The notes: generated from the sequence alone by a model not told the origin. A DNA stretch of 64,000 nucleotides from Hellea sp. (GCA_028224375.1 JAOIVW010000013.1:23397-87396); one strand, 5' to 3'. Shown: positions 10,508-21,567, counted from the first letter of the stretch. Numbers and translations are program-made.

Positions 10508-11143
10508 TTATTCCTTTGATTGATTTAATGCGGCGTTGAGTTGGCTGAGGCAAAAAGTGGCAGCCGCTTGACAGTCAATATTAGCGCCTCCGCCAGTCCA
10601 GTGCAGGCTCATTTGCAGCGGCGCTAGAGTCTTATCCACCGTGATATCAATATCTTGGTCCGCGCAAAGTTCTTCGCAATGCGTTTGGTCATCGGGATGG
10701 ACACGGAGTTGAATTTGGCCCTTTAGAGTCGAGCCGCAGGCCTTTTGCAGGAGAGTTTGGAGTTCCAAATCTGTGCCCCCCTGCATGAGGCTCGGAAAAA
10801 CAGCGCGCAAACATGTTGCCAGAGCCGATAAATGGCTTGCCTCAATCTGCTGCGCTATAGACCCCATTTCGGCCTGAAGGTTATCCAAAGCCGTTTGCAT
10901 AACTTTAATCGCATCTTTGTAAACCGCATCTGCCTTGGCCTGCCCTTTCTCAAACCCCACATCATAATTAGATAGCCCAGATGACGGCTCCTCAAGAGGC
11001 AACTTTACAGATGGGATTTCGTGAAAGAGTGAAATATCTGCTTTGATAAGTGTCGATTCTTTGCTCTCAGCCTTAGGCAGAATAACATCCAAAGCGGCAC
11101 CAGCGGAATAGACATCAATTTTTTTAATTAGCGCTGTATCCAT
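10508..11143 (-). CDS. fliH: FliH-like flagellar export apparatus regulator
   Basis: Position between fliF and fliN; helical protein of FliH-like size; ends 1 codon into fliF stop. Confidence 0.6.
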   Translation of the reverse strand: MDTALIKKIDVYSAGAALDVILPKAESKESTLIKADISLFHEIPSVKLPLEEPSSGLSNYDVGFEKGQAKADAVYKDAIKVMQTALDNLQAEMGSIAQQIEASHLSALATCLRAVFPSLMQGGTDLELQTLLQKACGSTLKGQIQLRVHPDDQTHCEELCADQDIDITVDKTLAPLQMSLHWTGGGANIDCQAAATFCLSQLNAALNQSKE

Positions 11144-12744
11144 TAACTCACAGCCTTCTTATCTTGATCAAGCCAACTTGCTAGAAGGTCAGCTGCTTCG
11201 GTGGTCTGCTCTGATGTTATGGATTTTAACTGTTCAATGGGATCGTTATAAGACGCTATAGATGGCAAACTAGGCGCAGCACCTTCAATTAAGAGCGTCT
11301 CGCCTGGTGCTTGCCCCGCAAGAGCTATTTGAGGCTCAAGTCCATCCAGCGCGCCATTATTCAATGACATAGGAAGCAATCCCTGCACGGGTTCAGCGGC
11401 ACCTTGCGTTAGCAACGGCCTCACAACAAACACGCCCAATACAAGTATAACAATCGCTAAAATGGTGGCCTGTATTGTACTCCAAAGATAACGATCTAGA
11501 AACTGGGCCATCATGCCGGGTTTTTGAATAAGGTCATTCACAGGGGGTTGATCGAAAGGTAAGCTTTTCAGCGTCAGTTTGTCTCCGCGCGCTTCATCAA
11601 GTCCTGCTGCGGTGCCGACAAGCTCTTGCAAGGCCTGTAATTCATCATTAGATCGCGGTTTTTGGGTAACAGTTCCATCTTCATTGCGTGTAGCGATATT
11701 GCTAACTAAGACCGCAACAGTCATGCGTTTTATCCCGCCGGGTAGAAGCTCTGTATTTTTAACAATTTCCGAAATCTCATAGGTGACTGTTTCCGAGGTC
11801 TCGCTGCGATCAGACGTGGAATTACCGCCGCCCCCTTCACCCTCAGGGAGGTTACTAGCCACAGTGACTGCGCCCGTAGTCCCCGAATTACTGTCAGTGA
11901 TTTCATTACTAGTCTGAGATTTGAGAACCCGCGTGTCTGGGTCAAAGCTGCGTTCAGCTGTCGTGATATGTTCACGGTCAATATCAAGCGTGACGTTAAC
12001 ACGGGCATTTCCAATACCCACATGTGCTTCGAGCAAATTTTTCAAATTTTGTTTAATCTCGGCGGCGCGCTCAAGCTCACCCATACCGCCTTTGGTCATT
12101 TCTCCATCTAAACCTGGTCCTGCAATAACACCCTGCACGGTATCAATGACTGCGACATCCGAAGGGTTAAGCCCAGAAACAGATAAAGCCGTCATATATT
12201 GAATAGCTTTTGCTTGTTGGGCTGATATTCCTCCTGCCGCTGATAGTGTCACCGAGGCTGAATTTGCAGACGGGCCGCTTGTAAATCCTTTTGATTTTTG
12301 TGTTCCTAAATGGACACGAGCACTGCGAATATTTGGCATGGCTAATAGGGTGCGAGCTAATTCACCCTCTTTGGCCCTCCAATAAGCCGTATCAAACATC
12401 TCCGAGGTCATAGCAAAACTGTTCATATCATCGAAGAGTTCGTACCCGACTACGCTTTGACGCGGCAGCCCGTCCCGCGCCAGCTCGAGCCTGAGTGAAT
12501 CGCGCCGTGACTTATCTGCATAGATCGCATTACCCTTCACTTCATAGGCAACATCCATCGTCTCTAACTTAGCAATAATTTCACCAGCCGCCGCCGGGTC
12601 AAGTCCTGCATAGAGTAAATCTGTTCTAGGTTTTAAGGCCGTATTAATAAGAAAGTACAACGCACCAATCGTCGCCAACACACTCACAATAGAGGCCAGT
12701 CGTTTTTGCGGCGATAAAGCCAGCCATACATTTATTATGTTCAT
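11143..12744 (-). CDS. fliF: Flagellar MS-ring protein FliF
   Basis: TDLLYAGLDPAAAGEIIAKLETMDVAYEVKGNAIYADKSRRDSLRLELARDGLP; two terminal TMs. Confidence 0.96.
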   Translation of the reverse strand: MNIINVWLALSPQKRLASIVSVLATIGALYFLINTALKPRTDLLYAGLDPAAAGEIIAKLETMDVAYEVKGNAIYADKSRRDSLRLELARDGLPRQSVVGYELFDDMNSFAMTSEMFDTAYWRAKEGELARTLLAMPNIRSARVHLGTQKSKGFTSGPSANSASVTLSAAGGISAQQAKAIQYMTALSVSGLNPSDVAVIDTVQGVIAGPGLDGEMTKGGMGELERAAEIKQNLKNLLEAHVGIGNARVNVTLDIDREHITTAERSFDPDTRVLKSQTSNEITDSNSGTTGAVTVASNLPEGEGGGGNSTSDRSETSETVTYEISEIVKNTELLPGGIKRMTVAVLVSNIATRNEDGTVTQKPRSNDELQALQELVGTAAGLDEARGDKLTLKSLPFDQPPVNDLIQKPGMMAQFLDRYLWSTIQATILAIVILVLGVFVVRPLLTQGAAEPVQGLLPMSLNNGALDGLEPQIALAGQAPGETLLIEGAAPSLPSIASYNDPIEQLKSITSEQTTEAADLLASWLDQDKKAVS

Positions 12745-12860
12745 CCTGTAGCCATTGTCATGTTAGTGAATCCTACACCAATAAGGCGAGTTATGAATTA
12801 GATTGAAAGCATTAACAGAGCGTTTACTTTAAAGTGCGAATTACAATATACACTAAATAA

Positions 12861-13427
12861 TTGTATACTTATTTGAAAGCGCCTCATTACCTCATGGCTA
12901 GAAAAAAAGATAAGACCAAAAAAGCGGCCGCGAAAGCGCTTGACTTTGAAACTGGTGACGAAGCCCCCAAAAAAAAGGGCGGAGTTGTTGGCAGCTTTGT
13001 TACATTAGTCGCTCTTGGTGCTGCTTCTTTTGGCACGGTCTTTATGTTACCCGGAAATAACCAAGCACCGATGGCCAGCTATAATGAAGAGTCCTCTCAT
13101 CATGGGCACGAAGCAAAGTTAGATCTGACGGAAGATACGAGCTATCTTGAGCTCACACCCTTGACCATATCCCTTCAAGATGATGCGCGGATTTTAAAAA
13201 TTGGCATCACATTGGAAACGCTTGAGGGTGAAGAAGATTATATTGATCCAAATGATCCTAAAATCAGAGATGCCTTTGTGGGCTATCTGCGCGCCTTACG
13301 GCTCGAGCAGATTGAGGATGCTGCCTTTATGGCCCAAATGCGCGCGCAGCTCTTACGGCGGGCTCAACTTATTCTCGGGGCGGAAAATGTCCGAGGAATT
13401 CTAATAACTGACTTTCTGGTGCGATAA
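12861..13427 (+). CDS. fliL: Flagellar basal body protein FliL
   Basis: Single TM, then YLELTPLTISLQDDARILKIGITLETLEGEEDYIDPNDPKIRDAFVGYLRAL... ILITDFLVR. Likely start MARKKDK (~12894). Confidence 0.85.
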   Translation: MYTYLKAPHYLMARKKDKTKKAAAKALDFETGDEAPKKKGGVVGSFVTLVALGAASFGTVFMLPGNNQAPMASYNEESSHHGHEAKLDLTEDTSYLELTPLTISLQDDARILKIGITLETLEGEEDYIDPNDPKIRDAFVGYLRALRLEQIEDAAFMAQMRAQLLRRAQLILGAENVRGILITDFLVR

Positions 13428-13429
13428 TC

Positions 13430-13963
13430 ATGGATATAGCAATACCAAGCCTTACAGATATTACGCCCCATATCGCGGATATCGTCCTAATTTTTATTTC
13501 AGGCATGGCCTGTCTTTATTGCGCTATGTTAAGCCGCCGTCTTAAAAAGCTCAATAATCTTAAGTCAGGCGTTGGCGCGTCTATTCTCTCTCTGACACAG
13601 GCGATTGAAGACACACATAAAGCCGCTCAGGACGCTCAAACATCAACAGTGCAAACCGTTGAAACCCTGCGCCACCTGCTTGATAAGTCGGAAAGTGCAG
13701 CCCCTAAAATTGAAGCGCTTATCTTGGAACTTGAAGAGGTCAGTAAAAATGCCAAACTTCAACAAAGCCAATTAAATAACATTGTTGAGACCGCCTTATC
13801 ACCCGCTATCGATAAGGCGCAAACAACTGCCTCAGGGCTTCTAAAAATTGTCTCAGATATAAGCCGCTTTAAAGACACAGTCTCGAAATCGGAAGACCTG
13901 CCACAGGACGGAAAGAGTGATAGACTTGTTACACTGGCCCCAATGAAACGGACTGCCCCATGA
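13430..13963 (+). CDS. Membrane-anchored coiled-coil protein of flagellar cluster
   Basis: N-term TM then coiled coil; between fliL and motE-like, translationally close. Confidence 0.6.
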   Translation: MDIAIPSLTDITPHIADIVLIFISGMACLYCAMLSRRLKKLNNLKSGVGASILSLTQAIEDTHKAAQDAQTSTVQTVETLRHLLDKSESAAPKIEALILELEEVSKNAKLQQSQLNNIVETALSPAIDKAQTTASGLLKIVSDISRFKDTVSKSEDLPQDGKSDRLVTLAPMKRTAP

Positions 13964-14538
13964 AAACACGAATTTTGCCCATTATTGGCCTTACCTTTGC
14001 AATATTATTGCTAAGCCGTACCGTAGCCGTATCCTCGGAGGTAAATCCCAATCAGCCTATCATGGCCATAGAGCCAAAGACGGGAGATAGCCCTCCAGAA
14101 CTTGTAGAATCACCGGCGCTGCAATGCTTGACAGGAGCGGTGCTTGAAACGGTCAGCGCTGATATGAAACGCTTGGATTTACGGAAAAAGGAAATGTCTG
14201 AGCGTGAAAGTGCTCTCAAGGCGATTGAAGCAAAGCTGGCGACACAAATGAGCGCGATAGAAAAGGCAAATGCGGCACTACACAACAATATTGAAAGCTT
14301 AAAGGGTCTCGCCGATGACGATCTTAAGCATCTTGTCGGCATGTACCAAACTATGAAGCCTAAACAGGCGGCAGAGATTTTCAATTCTATGGACCCTTCA
14401 TTTGCGGCCGGTTTTTTACGTGAGATGAATAGCGACAAAGCCGGGTTAATCATGGCCAATATGAATACGCGCAAATCTTACGCCGTCAGCGTCATCATTG
14501 CAGGACGCAATGCAAAATACAGGCAATCAAAGTCTTAA
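13960..14538 (+). CDS. motE: MotE-like / MgtE N-terminal-like flagellar chaperone
   Basis: C-term LVGMYQTMKPKQAAEIFNSMDPSFAAGFLREMNSDKAGLIMANMNTRKSYAVSVI resembles the MotE/MgtE_N pattern; overlaps preceding gene by 4 nt. Confidence 0.75.
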   Translation: MKTRILPIIGLTFAILLLSRTVAVSSEVNPNQPIMAIEPKTGDSPPELVESPALQCLTGAVLETVSADMKRLDLRKKEMSERESALKAIEAKLATQMSAIEKANAALHNNIESLKGLADDDLKHLVGMYQTMKPKQAAEIFNSMDPSFAAGFLREMNSDKAGLIMANMNTRKSYAVSVIIAGRNAKYRQSKS

Positions 14539-14901
14539 AAAATGGACTTTCTAAATTTAGCAAAGTGATTCGCTTTGAACTATATGTACCCCTTTTACCG
14601 ATATATTGGAATAAAATTCCCTTTGACCATAGCCTGAATAAGTTTCTCGGAGACAAAAACCTACAAAATGTAGCTCAATCAAGTGACCACATATAAGTTT
14701 TTTTTGAAAAATCCACGTTAAGTACAAATATAACTCACTTAAAACTTGTGCAGATTCTTTCTAGTTTCTATAGATAGATAGCTGGAACAAGACACTTGAG
14801 GATGGCTGAAAACCAGTTTTTACAGCAAATAAATAAAGTGGCAAAACTCCGGTTTCTGTGGGGCCACTGGTAGAAATTACCGACTTAAAACAGGAACCCA
14901 C

Positions 14902-15747
14902 ATGTTAAAAACTAAAAGTTATAACGACAACAATATTGCGCAAAGTCCAAACGTGACAGCCTCGTCGGGAAAACCCTCAGCTCTGAAACCCAAGATCAGA
15001 ATTGCAGAGCAAAAGCCAGCGCCTCATAATTCGGCTTTAGACGCTCTGCTCGAAAGCTTTGAAAATATTTTTACGGCTGAAGAGCTATGGGATTCTCTTT
15101 TTGGCTTTACCAAAACCCTTGGTGTGGAGGCGTTGGCTTATCATCATCTTCCTCCTCCAGGGGCTATGGATTTTGACGAGAAAATATTCATTGCCCGAGG
15201 CTTCACGCCCGAGAGCGTGATTGATTACAAGCGGCGGCATTCTTTTTTCAGTAGTCCTTTTGAAAACCGCACATTATCGCTTAATGAACCTATATTCTGG
15301 TCAAATATCAAAAATAAAATTCCCTATTCTGAAGACCAATGGGCTACGATAAATAATTTTTATTTAACACACAATAACGGCATCATCATTCCGGTTCACG
15401 GCCCGAATAACCGCAATGGCTGTTTTATTTTACGCTTTAAAGACCCTAATCGCCGATACAGCAAAGCGGAAGTGCGGAAATTACAATGGATATGCCAATA
15501 TGCGCATAACAAATTCTGCAATCTACAGACTAAACACCGTAAAAACCCAAAATCACTTACAACACGTGAGCAAGAAATCTTGACGTGGGTGGCCCGCGGT
15601 AAAAGTAATTCTGTGATTGCCGATATTATCGGCATATCTCAGCATACGGTGAACGGGTATTTGCGGCGGATTTATTTGAAGACAGGGACATCAGATAGAA
15701 CAACAGCCTCAATAAGAGCTATAGGGGAAGCCCTCATAGATTATTAG
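14902..15747 (+). CDS. LuxR-family transcriptional regulator with autoinducer-binding-like domain
   Basis: C-term LTTREQEILTWVARGKSNSVIADIIGISQHTVNGYLRRIYLKTGTSDRTTA (LuxR HTH); N-term domain resembles Autoind_bind. Confidence 0.85.
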   Translation: MLKTKSYNDNNIAQSPNVTASSGKPSALKPKIRIAEQKPAPHNSALDALLESFENIFTAEELWDSLFGFTKTLGVEALAYHHLPPPGAMDFDEKIFIARGFTPESVIDYKRRHSFFSSPFENRTLSLNEPIFWSNIKNKIPYSEDQWATINNFYLTHNNGIIIPVHGPNNRNGCFILRFKDPNRRYSKAEVRKLQWICQYAHNKFCNLQTKHRKNPKSLTTREQEILTWVARGKSNSVIADIIGISQHTVNGYLRRIYLKTGTSDRTTASIRAIGEALIDY

Positions 15748-15895
15748 TCTAGAAGAGATGCACACATATAAATTTAAGCATTTAGCAGTGCCTCTTAAGG
15801 CATCCAATTCCACCTAACGCTGTAATTTTAAAATTATGCGCGAAAAATAGCGCGAAATTATCCTGAAAACTGTAAGGAGTTGGCAATAGGCTTGC

Positions 15896-16258
15896 GTGAA
15901 CAAATACAGCAAAATTAATTTTTGCGAGCCCACAATGTCACACGACAATCACTCTTCATCATTAGAAAATTTAATTCATAATGCAGATATAATTCAGGCG
16001 AGAATAGACGCAGCTATTTCCAATCACGATGATGACAAATCTTACGATAAGTTAATAGACGCTTTATCACTTGAATTCGACGAGATAGTTACAGCTATAC
16101 TTTCATATTCGATAACATCATTTTCTGAGCTTAAACAAAAATTGAACTTTGGCAAAGAACTCATTCTCCTTGACCATAAAGACCCTGTGGTTGCCTCGGA
16201 GATATTTGCAAAGCTAGTCAAAGATATTGAAAAATTAGATGAAATCTACAGCCCGTAG
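15896..16258 (+). CDS. Hypothetical helical protein
   Basis: ORF with coding-like composition; likely start at MSHDNHSS (~15935). Confidence 0.5.
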   Translation: MNKYSKINFCEPTMSHDNHSSSLENLIHNADIIQARIDAAISNHDDDKSYDKLIDALSLEFDEIVTAILSYSITSFSELKQKLNFGKELILLDHKDPVVASEIFAKLVKDIEKLDEIYSP

Positions 16259-16279
16259 CCTAGGGTCTTAAGTGCTTGC

Positions 16280-16696
16280 CTAACTGGCTAAGGCCTCACA
16301 TAGCTTAATCATGAGATTGCGCTTATCTCCATCATCAATCGTCTTAAACGCCAACATAAGTTTAATATCCTGTGACGTCGCGACATTATTAGGAATCAAA
16401 TCTCCGGGTGAATGTAAATTTGAAGAAACGTCTAAAACATTCTCGAACAGAAAATTTGGCGTGATTGAGAATATGTTACAAATTTGCCAAAGACGGCTGA
16501 CCGATATCCTGTTGAGTCCAGTTTCATATTTCTGAACCTGTTGATAAGTGATATCCATCTTTTTGGCTAAATCTTTTTGTGACATTTTTTGTGCCATGCG
16601 GAGCATTTTAATCTGCTTGCCTATGTGTCGCTCAATATCATCAAGTTCCATAAATACACTCGCCAGTTTCAGCATGCTGTAAGCGCTGCTTAACAT
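16280..16696 (-). CDS. XRE-family HTH transcriptional regulator
   Basis: IGKQIKMLRMAQKMSQKDLAKKMDITYQQVQKYETGLNRISVSRLWQICNIF. Confidence 0.9.
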   Translation of the reverse strand: MLSSAYSMLKLASVFMELDDIERHIGKQIKMLRMAQKMSQKDLAKKMDITYQQVQKYETGLNRISVSRLWQICNIFSITPNFLFENVLDVSSNLHSPGDLIPNNVATSQDIKLMLAFKTIDDGDKRNLMIKLCEALAS

Positions 16697-16833
16697 TTTT
16701 GATAAAAATTATACACGCTAAATGTATCAGTTCGCACGAAAATCATAGTGGAAAATGTATAGCTTTGACAATCAAGACCGCAAGATTGGCACCCAGCCTC
16801 ATCACTGGGAGGGTGACCTCACTTTATTGCGCT

Positions 16834-17784
16834 TTACGATGATCGCAGGACAGCATTGAAGGTTAGCTGATTTATAGGCTTTTTGAACCTGATTCCTGCG
16901 AATAATTTGTTATGCCATTTTATTTGAGCTGGATACCAAATTTCGCCAAGCTTAACCTCAAGCTTGCCTTTCCGTTGAATGACCCCGGGATGCTGTATTT
17001 TGAAACCATTCATAGAAATATCGACCATAATCATTGTGTAATCGACGACTCCCATGCGTATATTAACCGGCATATTTAGCGAACGTCGTTCTTCTCGTTT
17101 CCTAATAGTTTTTGACCGCTTCATTATAAAATAAGGCGCTAATATCAGAGCCAAACACATAATGAGAAAAAAAAGCTCTAAGCTACCCTTGGGATAAGCA
17201 CTATCTAATATAACACGTTGCAATGTGGTCCTACTATGAGAAGGCCGGTTACGCCCTTGTGACTGACCCAAGACTGGATTTACACGTTTATCAGCAGGTT
17301 TCTTAACCTGGGTGATAGCGCCTCCTGAGAAAACTGCATGGCCGCCTACCTCAAGCTGAGGTGTCAGCTGCGCGGGTGTGCAGTTCCAATGAGCTTCAAG
17401 AGAGAGGAGGCTTCTTGTAAAGTCGTGGGACGCTCCATGCCCTAAAGCTTCTACAGCATATTCCTCATGGCCCAACTGCGCGCCATGAACCACCATGCGC
17501 AGGCTAGATATATATTGATAAATTACACGGCTTTCAGCAAGATAAGCATCCTGTATTTCTGGAAGAATAAGGGCGGGGGGTAAAATGCTCTCTAAAAGCT
17601 TTTCTAGTTTAGTAACATTGTCGAAATAAACTTCTTCAGTCTTCGCATTTTGAATTTCTTGTACAAGAGATATCGAGTGTAAAATATTATCAATCGACTG
17701 GCAGGCTGTTTCAGCATGAGCCAGTTGAAGACTGCTTAGCATTGCTAGGCAAACGCATAAAAAACTTTTCTTAAACACGAACAA
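16834..17784 (-). CDS. PilZ-domain membrane protein
   Basis: Signal peptide, TM, C-term RKREERRSLNMPVNIRMGVVDYTMIMVDISMNGFKIQHPG (PilZ RxxxR and DxSxxG-like). Confidence 0.75.
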   Translation of the reverse strand: MFVFKKSFLCVCLAMLSSLQLAHAETACQSIDNILHSISLVQEIQNAKTEEVYFDNVTKLEKLLESILPPALILPEIQDAYLAESRVIYQYISSLRMVVHGAQLGHEEYAVEALGHGASHDFTRSLLSLEAHWNCTPAQLTPQLEVGGHAVFSGGAITQVKKPADKRVNPVLGQSQGRNRPSHSRTTLQRVILDSAYPKGSLELFFLIMCLALILAPYFIMKRSKTIRKREERRSLNMPVNIRMGVVDYTMIMVDISMNGFKIQHPGVIQRKGKLEVKLGEIWYPAQIKWHNKLFAGIRFKKPINQLTFNAVLRSS

Positions 17785-17936
17785 CCATATAGTGATGATA
17801 GTTAAATTACTATTTAAAGTAATGGCTGGGTTTGTTCGGTATCTTTAAAATGTTAACGGTATGGAAAAAGTGATGACTTCTACTCAGCCCCGATTTGAGA
17901 AGTAAGCTGAAGTATCTAGCATGAGACAGTGTTACA

Positions 17937-18572
17937 TCAGATTACAGCAGCCAGCTCGTTTTCAAATTGCTTTGGTACCGGATGAACAATTTTTAAAAGC
18001 TCATCTCTTCGATAAGCCATTGAACCGCCATCCCCGTAACTGGGGCGCGAATTTTGGTGGCCCATTAACAGGCAACGCAGGCCGTAATCCCAACCAGCCT
18101 CCAACATTCTTTTTTCAAACGAGTGCCTGAACGAGTATATTCGATGGTCTTTGCTAGGAAATAACTCTCGGATTCTGAAAGCCTTCATAAGTAATGCTGA
18201 GAGAAGGTTTCCTTTATCCATATAATTTGGAAAACCATTTGGGGCACGTTTCATGGCCTCCAGTGATACGCCGACTATTGGCACTTCACGCACCGAAGCC
18301 TTCGATTTCAACTGACGAACATTTTGTGGACGAATACGCAAGTGTGGGACGTCACTATCAAGCACGATATTTTCGGATATGAGATTTGACAATTCGCTCT
18401 GTCGGCAGCCCGTTTCTATCATGGCATAAACAAGCAGAATGGCTTCCGCATTCAAGCCTTTGAAAATTGTTGAGTTTAGAAATCTGGATTGGACCCAATC
18501 ATCCTCAAAATGCGGAATATCCTTTAGCTTGTGCTTTGCAAAACTTAGATTACGGAAAGGGTTCTCCCTCAT
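17937..18572 (-). pseudogene. Tyrosine recombinase/integrase, C-terminal catalytic part only (N-terminus missing or degraded)
   Basis: ETGCRQSELSNL...DHRIYSFRHSFEKRMLEAGWDYGLRCLLMGHQNSRPSYGDGG; an in-frame stop precedes the start; homologous to 63446-63979. Confidence 0.7.
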
Positions 18573-19061
18573 CTCGTCCCGTCATTTCGAAGCTGAAGAT
18601 ATCTGTTTTGATCGCGCAAAACAGGCGATGTAGGTGCGTTTATTACACTGATTGTTACACAAAATTGAAGAGCGGACCGATATAAAGCGAATTGGTGACT
18701 GAAAACAATTTTTTCCAGTTACTTATACATTTCATAAGGGAATATTTGGTGCGGCCGAGAAGTCGCATATTTCTCTTTAATATTGAATGAATACAACAAC
18801 TTACGAACTTCGTCAACGAAATTTGTAGGTCAAAATGTGGGTAATTTGTAGGTCAATTTCTCAGCCGCGTCGATATCGACGCTCCTTTACCCCACCAATC
18901 CAAAAGCTTACTTTCTTATTCAAATCAGCTCTTGCCACAAAACAGGAGTATTCGTTGAGTTAAAGTCTAAGGACTGGGATAGACTCGGCGTGAACACGGC
19001 AGCCCGTTTTTTTCAGGACAGATTAAAAAATGTTATTTCGGTAAATTGCGAAATTAAAATT

Positions 19062-21059
19062 TCACGAAATGTTCAGAGTGCCATTCTCACGCGTAGAGAA
19101 ATGGCCTACCTGCATTTTTGGATCAAGTTTAGGTGACGGTATGGATGTTGCAAAAATGACCTGATGAGCTGGCCTAGCTTCCTCTGAGATACCTACAATC
19201 AGGTCTTGCAAATTATGAACCCGCTCAGGTTCCATACCTTTGTCTTCTAAGGAATCGAGTAATATCAGACGTGGATGGCGAAATTGCGGATCCTTTAAAG
19301 ATGCCGCGAACAAACCAATGAGGAAAGCACTCCGGAGATACGCTGTCGAACTCGCTGAAAAATACGTAGCATCATCAACCGTTATTCTATTTCCTGCAAA
19401 AGAAAAATTTACCATTTTGGGGTTTTGAAAGGAATCTTGCCGCTCTAGGTCATTTTTTAGAAGCTCAATAACATTTGCTTCGACCATATTATGTGCTTGC
19501 TGCGTTCGTTTTGCTTGTCTAGCCAACAAGGCTTCGAGCCTATCTTTAAACTCTTGAATACTTTTTGCGAGGTCGGCTTTTTTGTCAGCGAGCTCATCCA
19601 CCCTCTGCGCCATTTTTAACTGCCGGTCAGCATCAGCTATTTCTCTCTCGATATAGCCGAGTTTACGAAACATTTCTCGTATCTGCTTTTGGGCATTTGT
19701 TGTTGGCAAAGCTGTTACAGACCGGTATTCCGTCGCTGCTTCTTCCCAAGACTTACGTGATTTCGCTAACGCTTGTTCAGCAAGCTCAAACCTATCTTGA
19801 CGTGCCTCCTGAAGAAGTTTGGATTGCTTGAGTTGAATGCTTGCTTCGTTGATTAGAGCAACCAGTCTATTTTCAGCTCGCTCGGACACGCTCTCCTTAC
19901 ATAGCGGACAAGTAACTTGTGAAACATCAGGTCTTTCGCTTCTGACTGGTATTGTGTCCGTATCTGACATCTCGTCGCTGAGCTTATCAATTTTGTCTTC
20001 TGTAATATGTGAAATTGGAACGTAACACGCAGGACAAGCAGAGAACAAAATGCTTTCAATGTGTTCAGAAACATCCCGTGCTTCTTGTAACTCGGTAAGT
20101 CGGCTTTCCAAGGAGCCTATATACTGTTCTGAGTCTGATATTGAGAACTGGAGAGCCGCCAAAGTTTTTTCATCTTTGGCAATCTGCGCTTGAAGGATTT
20201 GGACGCGCTTTGAGGCTTCTGTTTGAGCAGCGATGGTCAACTCATCATCGCCAGATTCGGCATTTGGATTGGTTTCTGTATTAGATATTTGACGGAGTAG
20301 ATTCTCCCGTTGTGTCTCCAGTTTTTTCCTTGCCGCCAAAGCCCACTCAGTGCTGACTACTTCTTGGTCAGTAGAATTTAGGATGGCTCTTAGGGACCTT
20401 AATTCTGAGGTGGCGTCCTTTAGTGAGGCTTCTTCACCTCGAATTTTTTGCCTGGCACCATATATTTCGTTGCTGTATGCGCCAATCACAAGTGACCCTA
20501 CAGCTTCACGTACATCTCTTCTGTCGAAAGAATCGCTTTTGAACAGATCTTCTACAGGGCTTAATTGATCGGCATACACCAGTCTTAATAATTGATGTAC
20601 GGTGATAGTTCCTGTGTCGTCGGTTGTCGCCTCCGGAATATTAAGCAATCGAAACAGGGCTTGAGAAAAAGATTCCTTATTTTTGGACCGACTGTAGGGA
20701 TAGCGAATCCAATCACTAGAGGGCGCCAAGTCAGCTAATTTCAAAGGTCCGCCAAAAATTGACATCGCACTTTGGGCTGTTTCCGAAATTTCACGGCGCA
20801 AAGTTGCTAGCTTTCCATTTAAACTAACCTCGAGCCAAACGTCATCACATAGGAGAGCTTTATCGCTCCAAGCACGTAAATCTCCCCCAAGGGCGTAATA
20901 TATGAAGTTCAAAATTGTCGATTTACCGGAAGAGTTTTCTCCAATCAGGACATTTACTCCTTGATGAAAAGCTTCATCGTAAGCGACATTTGCACCACGG
21001 GTGACTTTTAGACGCTTTACTATGAGAGTGGGATCAAAAATTGGTCTAGCGATCGTCAT
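19062..21059 (-). CDS. Rad50/SMC-like ABC ATPase of a multi-component conflict system (ABC-3C-like)
   Basis: Walker A GENSSGKST; coiled coil with two CxxC (CPAC, CPLC); late LILLDSLEDKGM Walker-B-like region. Confidence 0.8.
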   Translation of the reverse strand: MTIARPIFDPTLIVKRLKVTRGANVAYDEAFHQGVNVLIGENSSGKSTILNFIYYALGGDLRAWSDKALLCDDVWLEVSLNGKLATLRREISETAQSAMSIFGGPLKLADLAPSSDWIRYPYSRSKNKESFSQALFRLLNIPEATTDDTGTITVHQLLRLVYADQLSPVEDLFKSDSFDRRDVREAVGSLVIGAYSNEIYGARQKIRGEEASLKDATSELRSLRAILNSTDQEVVSTEWALAARKKLETQRENLLRQISNTETNPNAESGDDELTIAAQTEASKRVQILQAQIAKDEKTLAALQFSISDSEQYIGSLESRLTELQEARDVSEHIESILFSACPACYVPISHITEDKIDKLSDEMSDTDTIPVRSERPDVSQVTCPLCKESVSERAENRLVALINEASIQLKQSKLLQEARQDRFELAEQALAKSRKSWEEAATEYRSVTALPTTNAQKQIREMFRKLGYIEREIADADRQLKMAQRVDELADKKADLAKSIQEFKDRLEALLARQAKRTQQAHNMVEANVIELLKNDLERQDSFQNPKMVNFSFAGNRITVDDATYFSASSTAYLRSAFLIGLFAASLKDPQFRHPRLILLDSLEDKGMEPERVHNLQDLIVGISEEARPAHQVIFATSIPSPKLDPKMQVGHFSTRENGTLNIS

Positions 21060-21567
21060 ATCGAAAATCCATTAATCCCGAACGGTCTTTCAACCCTCCT
21101 TTTCCCAGTAGCTTGTAGGACGTCAAGATTGACCTCTGGACTGCCATGAGCATTGGTCTAGCTTGTAAACTTAAAATGCAGCTTTCCTTAAGCGAAGAAG
21201 GAATTGCGTCAATTTGAGGTGCGATCCATCCCTGTGAGAATTGTTCACCATTAATATAACCAGCCTTCGCTAAAGTCGAAAAAGCGGCCTCTTGAGTGGA
21301 TTCCATTCTATTGAAAAGAGTGACTTCATCCGGCAAAAGACCGTACCGTGAAATCTGAATTTCGTTAATAGCAAGACGTCTAATCTTCATATCGCCACGC
21401 TGGCCCTTGAAATTTTTGAGAGACTCGGGAAACGCTAGATAGAAGTCAGCGATTCGGAGTCTGTCCTGCTCAACTTTTTCTACCTCTGGAAGGCCCAAAA
21501 AAATCCGTAAATAACGATGGATTGTATGATAAGCGTCGAAAGCGCCTTCGTAAGTAAGATCAGCCAT
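21046..21567 (-). CDS. Putative ABC-three-component middle component
   Basis: DAYHTIHRYLRIF...DRLRIADFYLAFPESL pattern; overlaps both neighbours in the operon. Confidence 0.6.
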   Translation of the reverse strand: MADLTYEGAFDAYHTIHRYLRIFLGLPEVEKVEQDRLRIADFYLAFPESLKNFKGQRGDMKIRRLAINEIQISRYGLLPDEVTLFNRMESTQEAAFSTLAKAGYINGEQFSQGWIAPQIDAIPSSLKESCILSLQARPMLMAVQRSILTSYKLLGKGGLKDRSGLMDFRYDDR

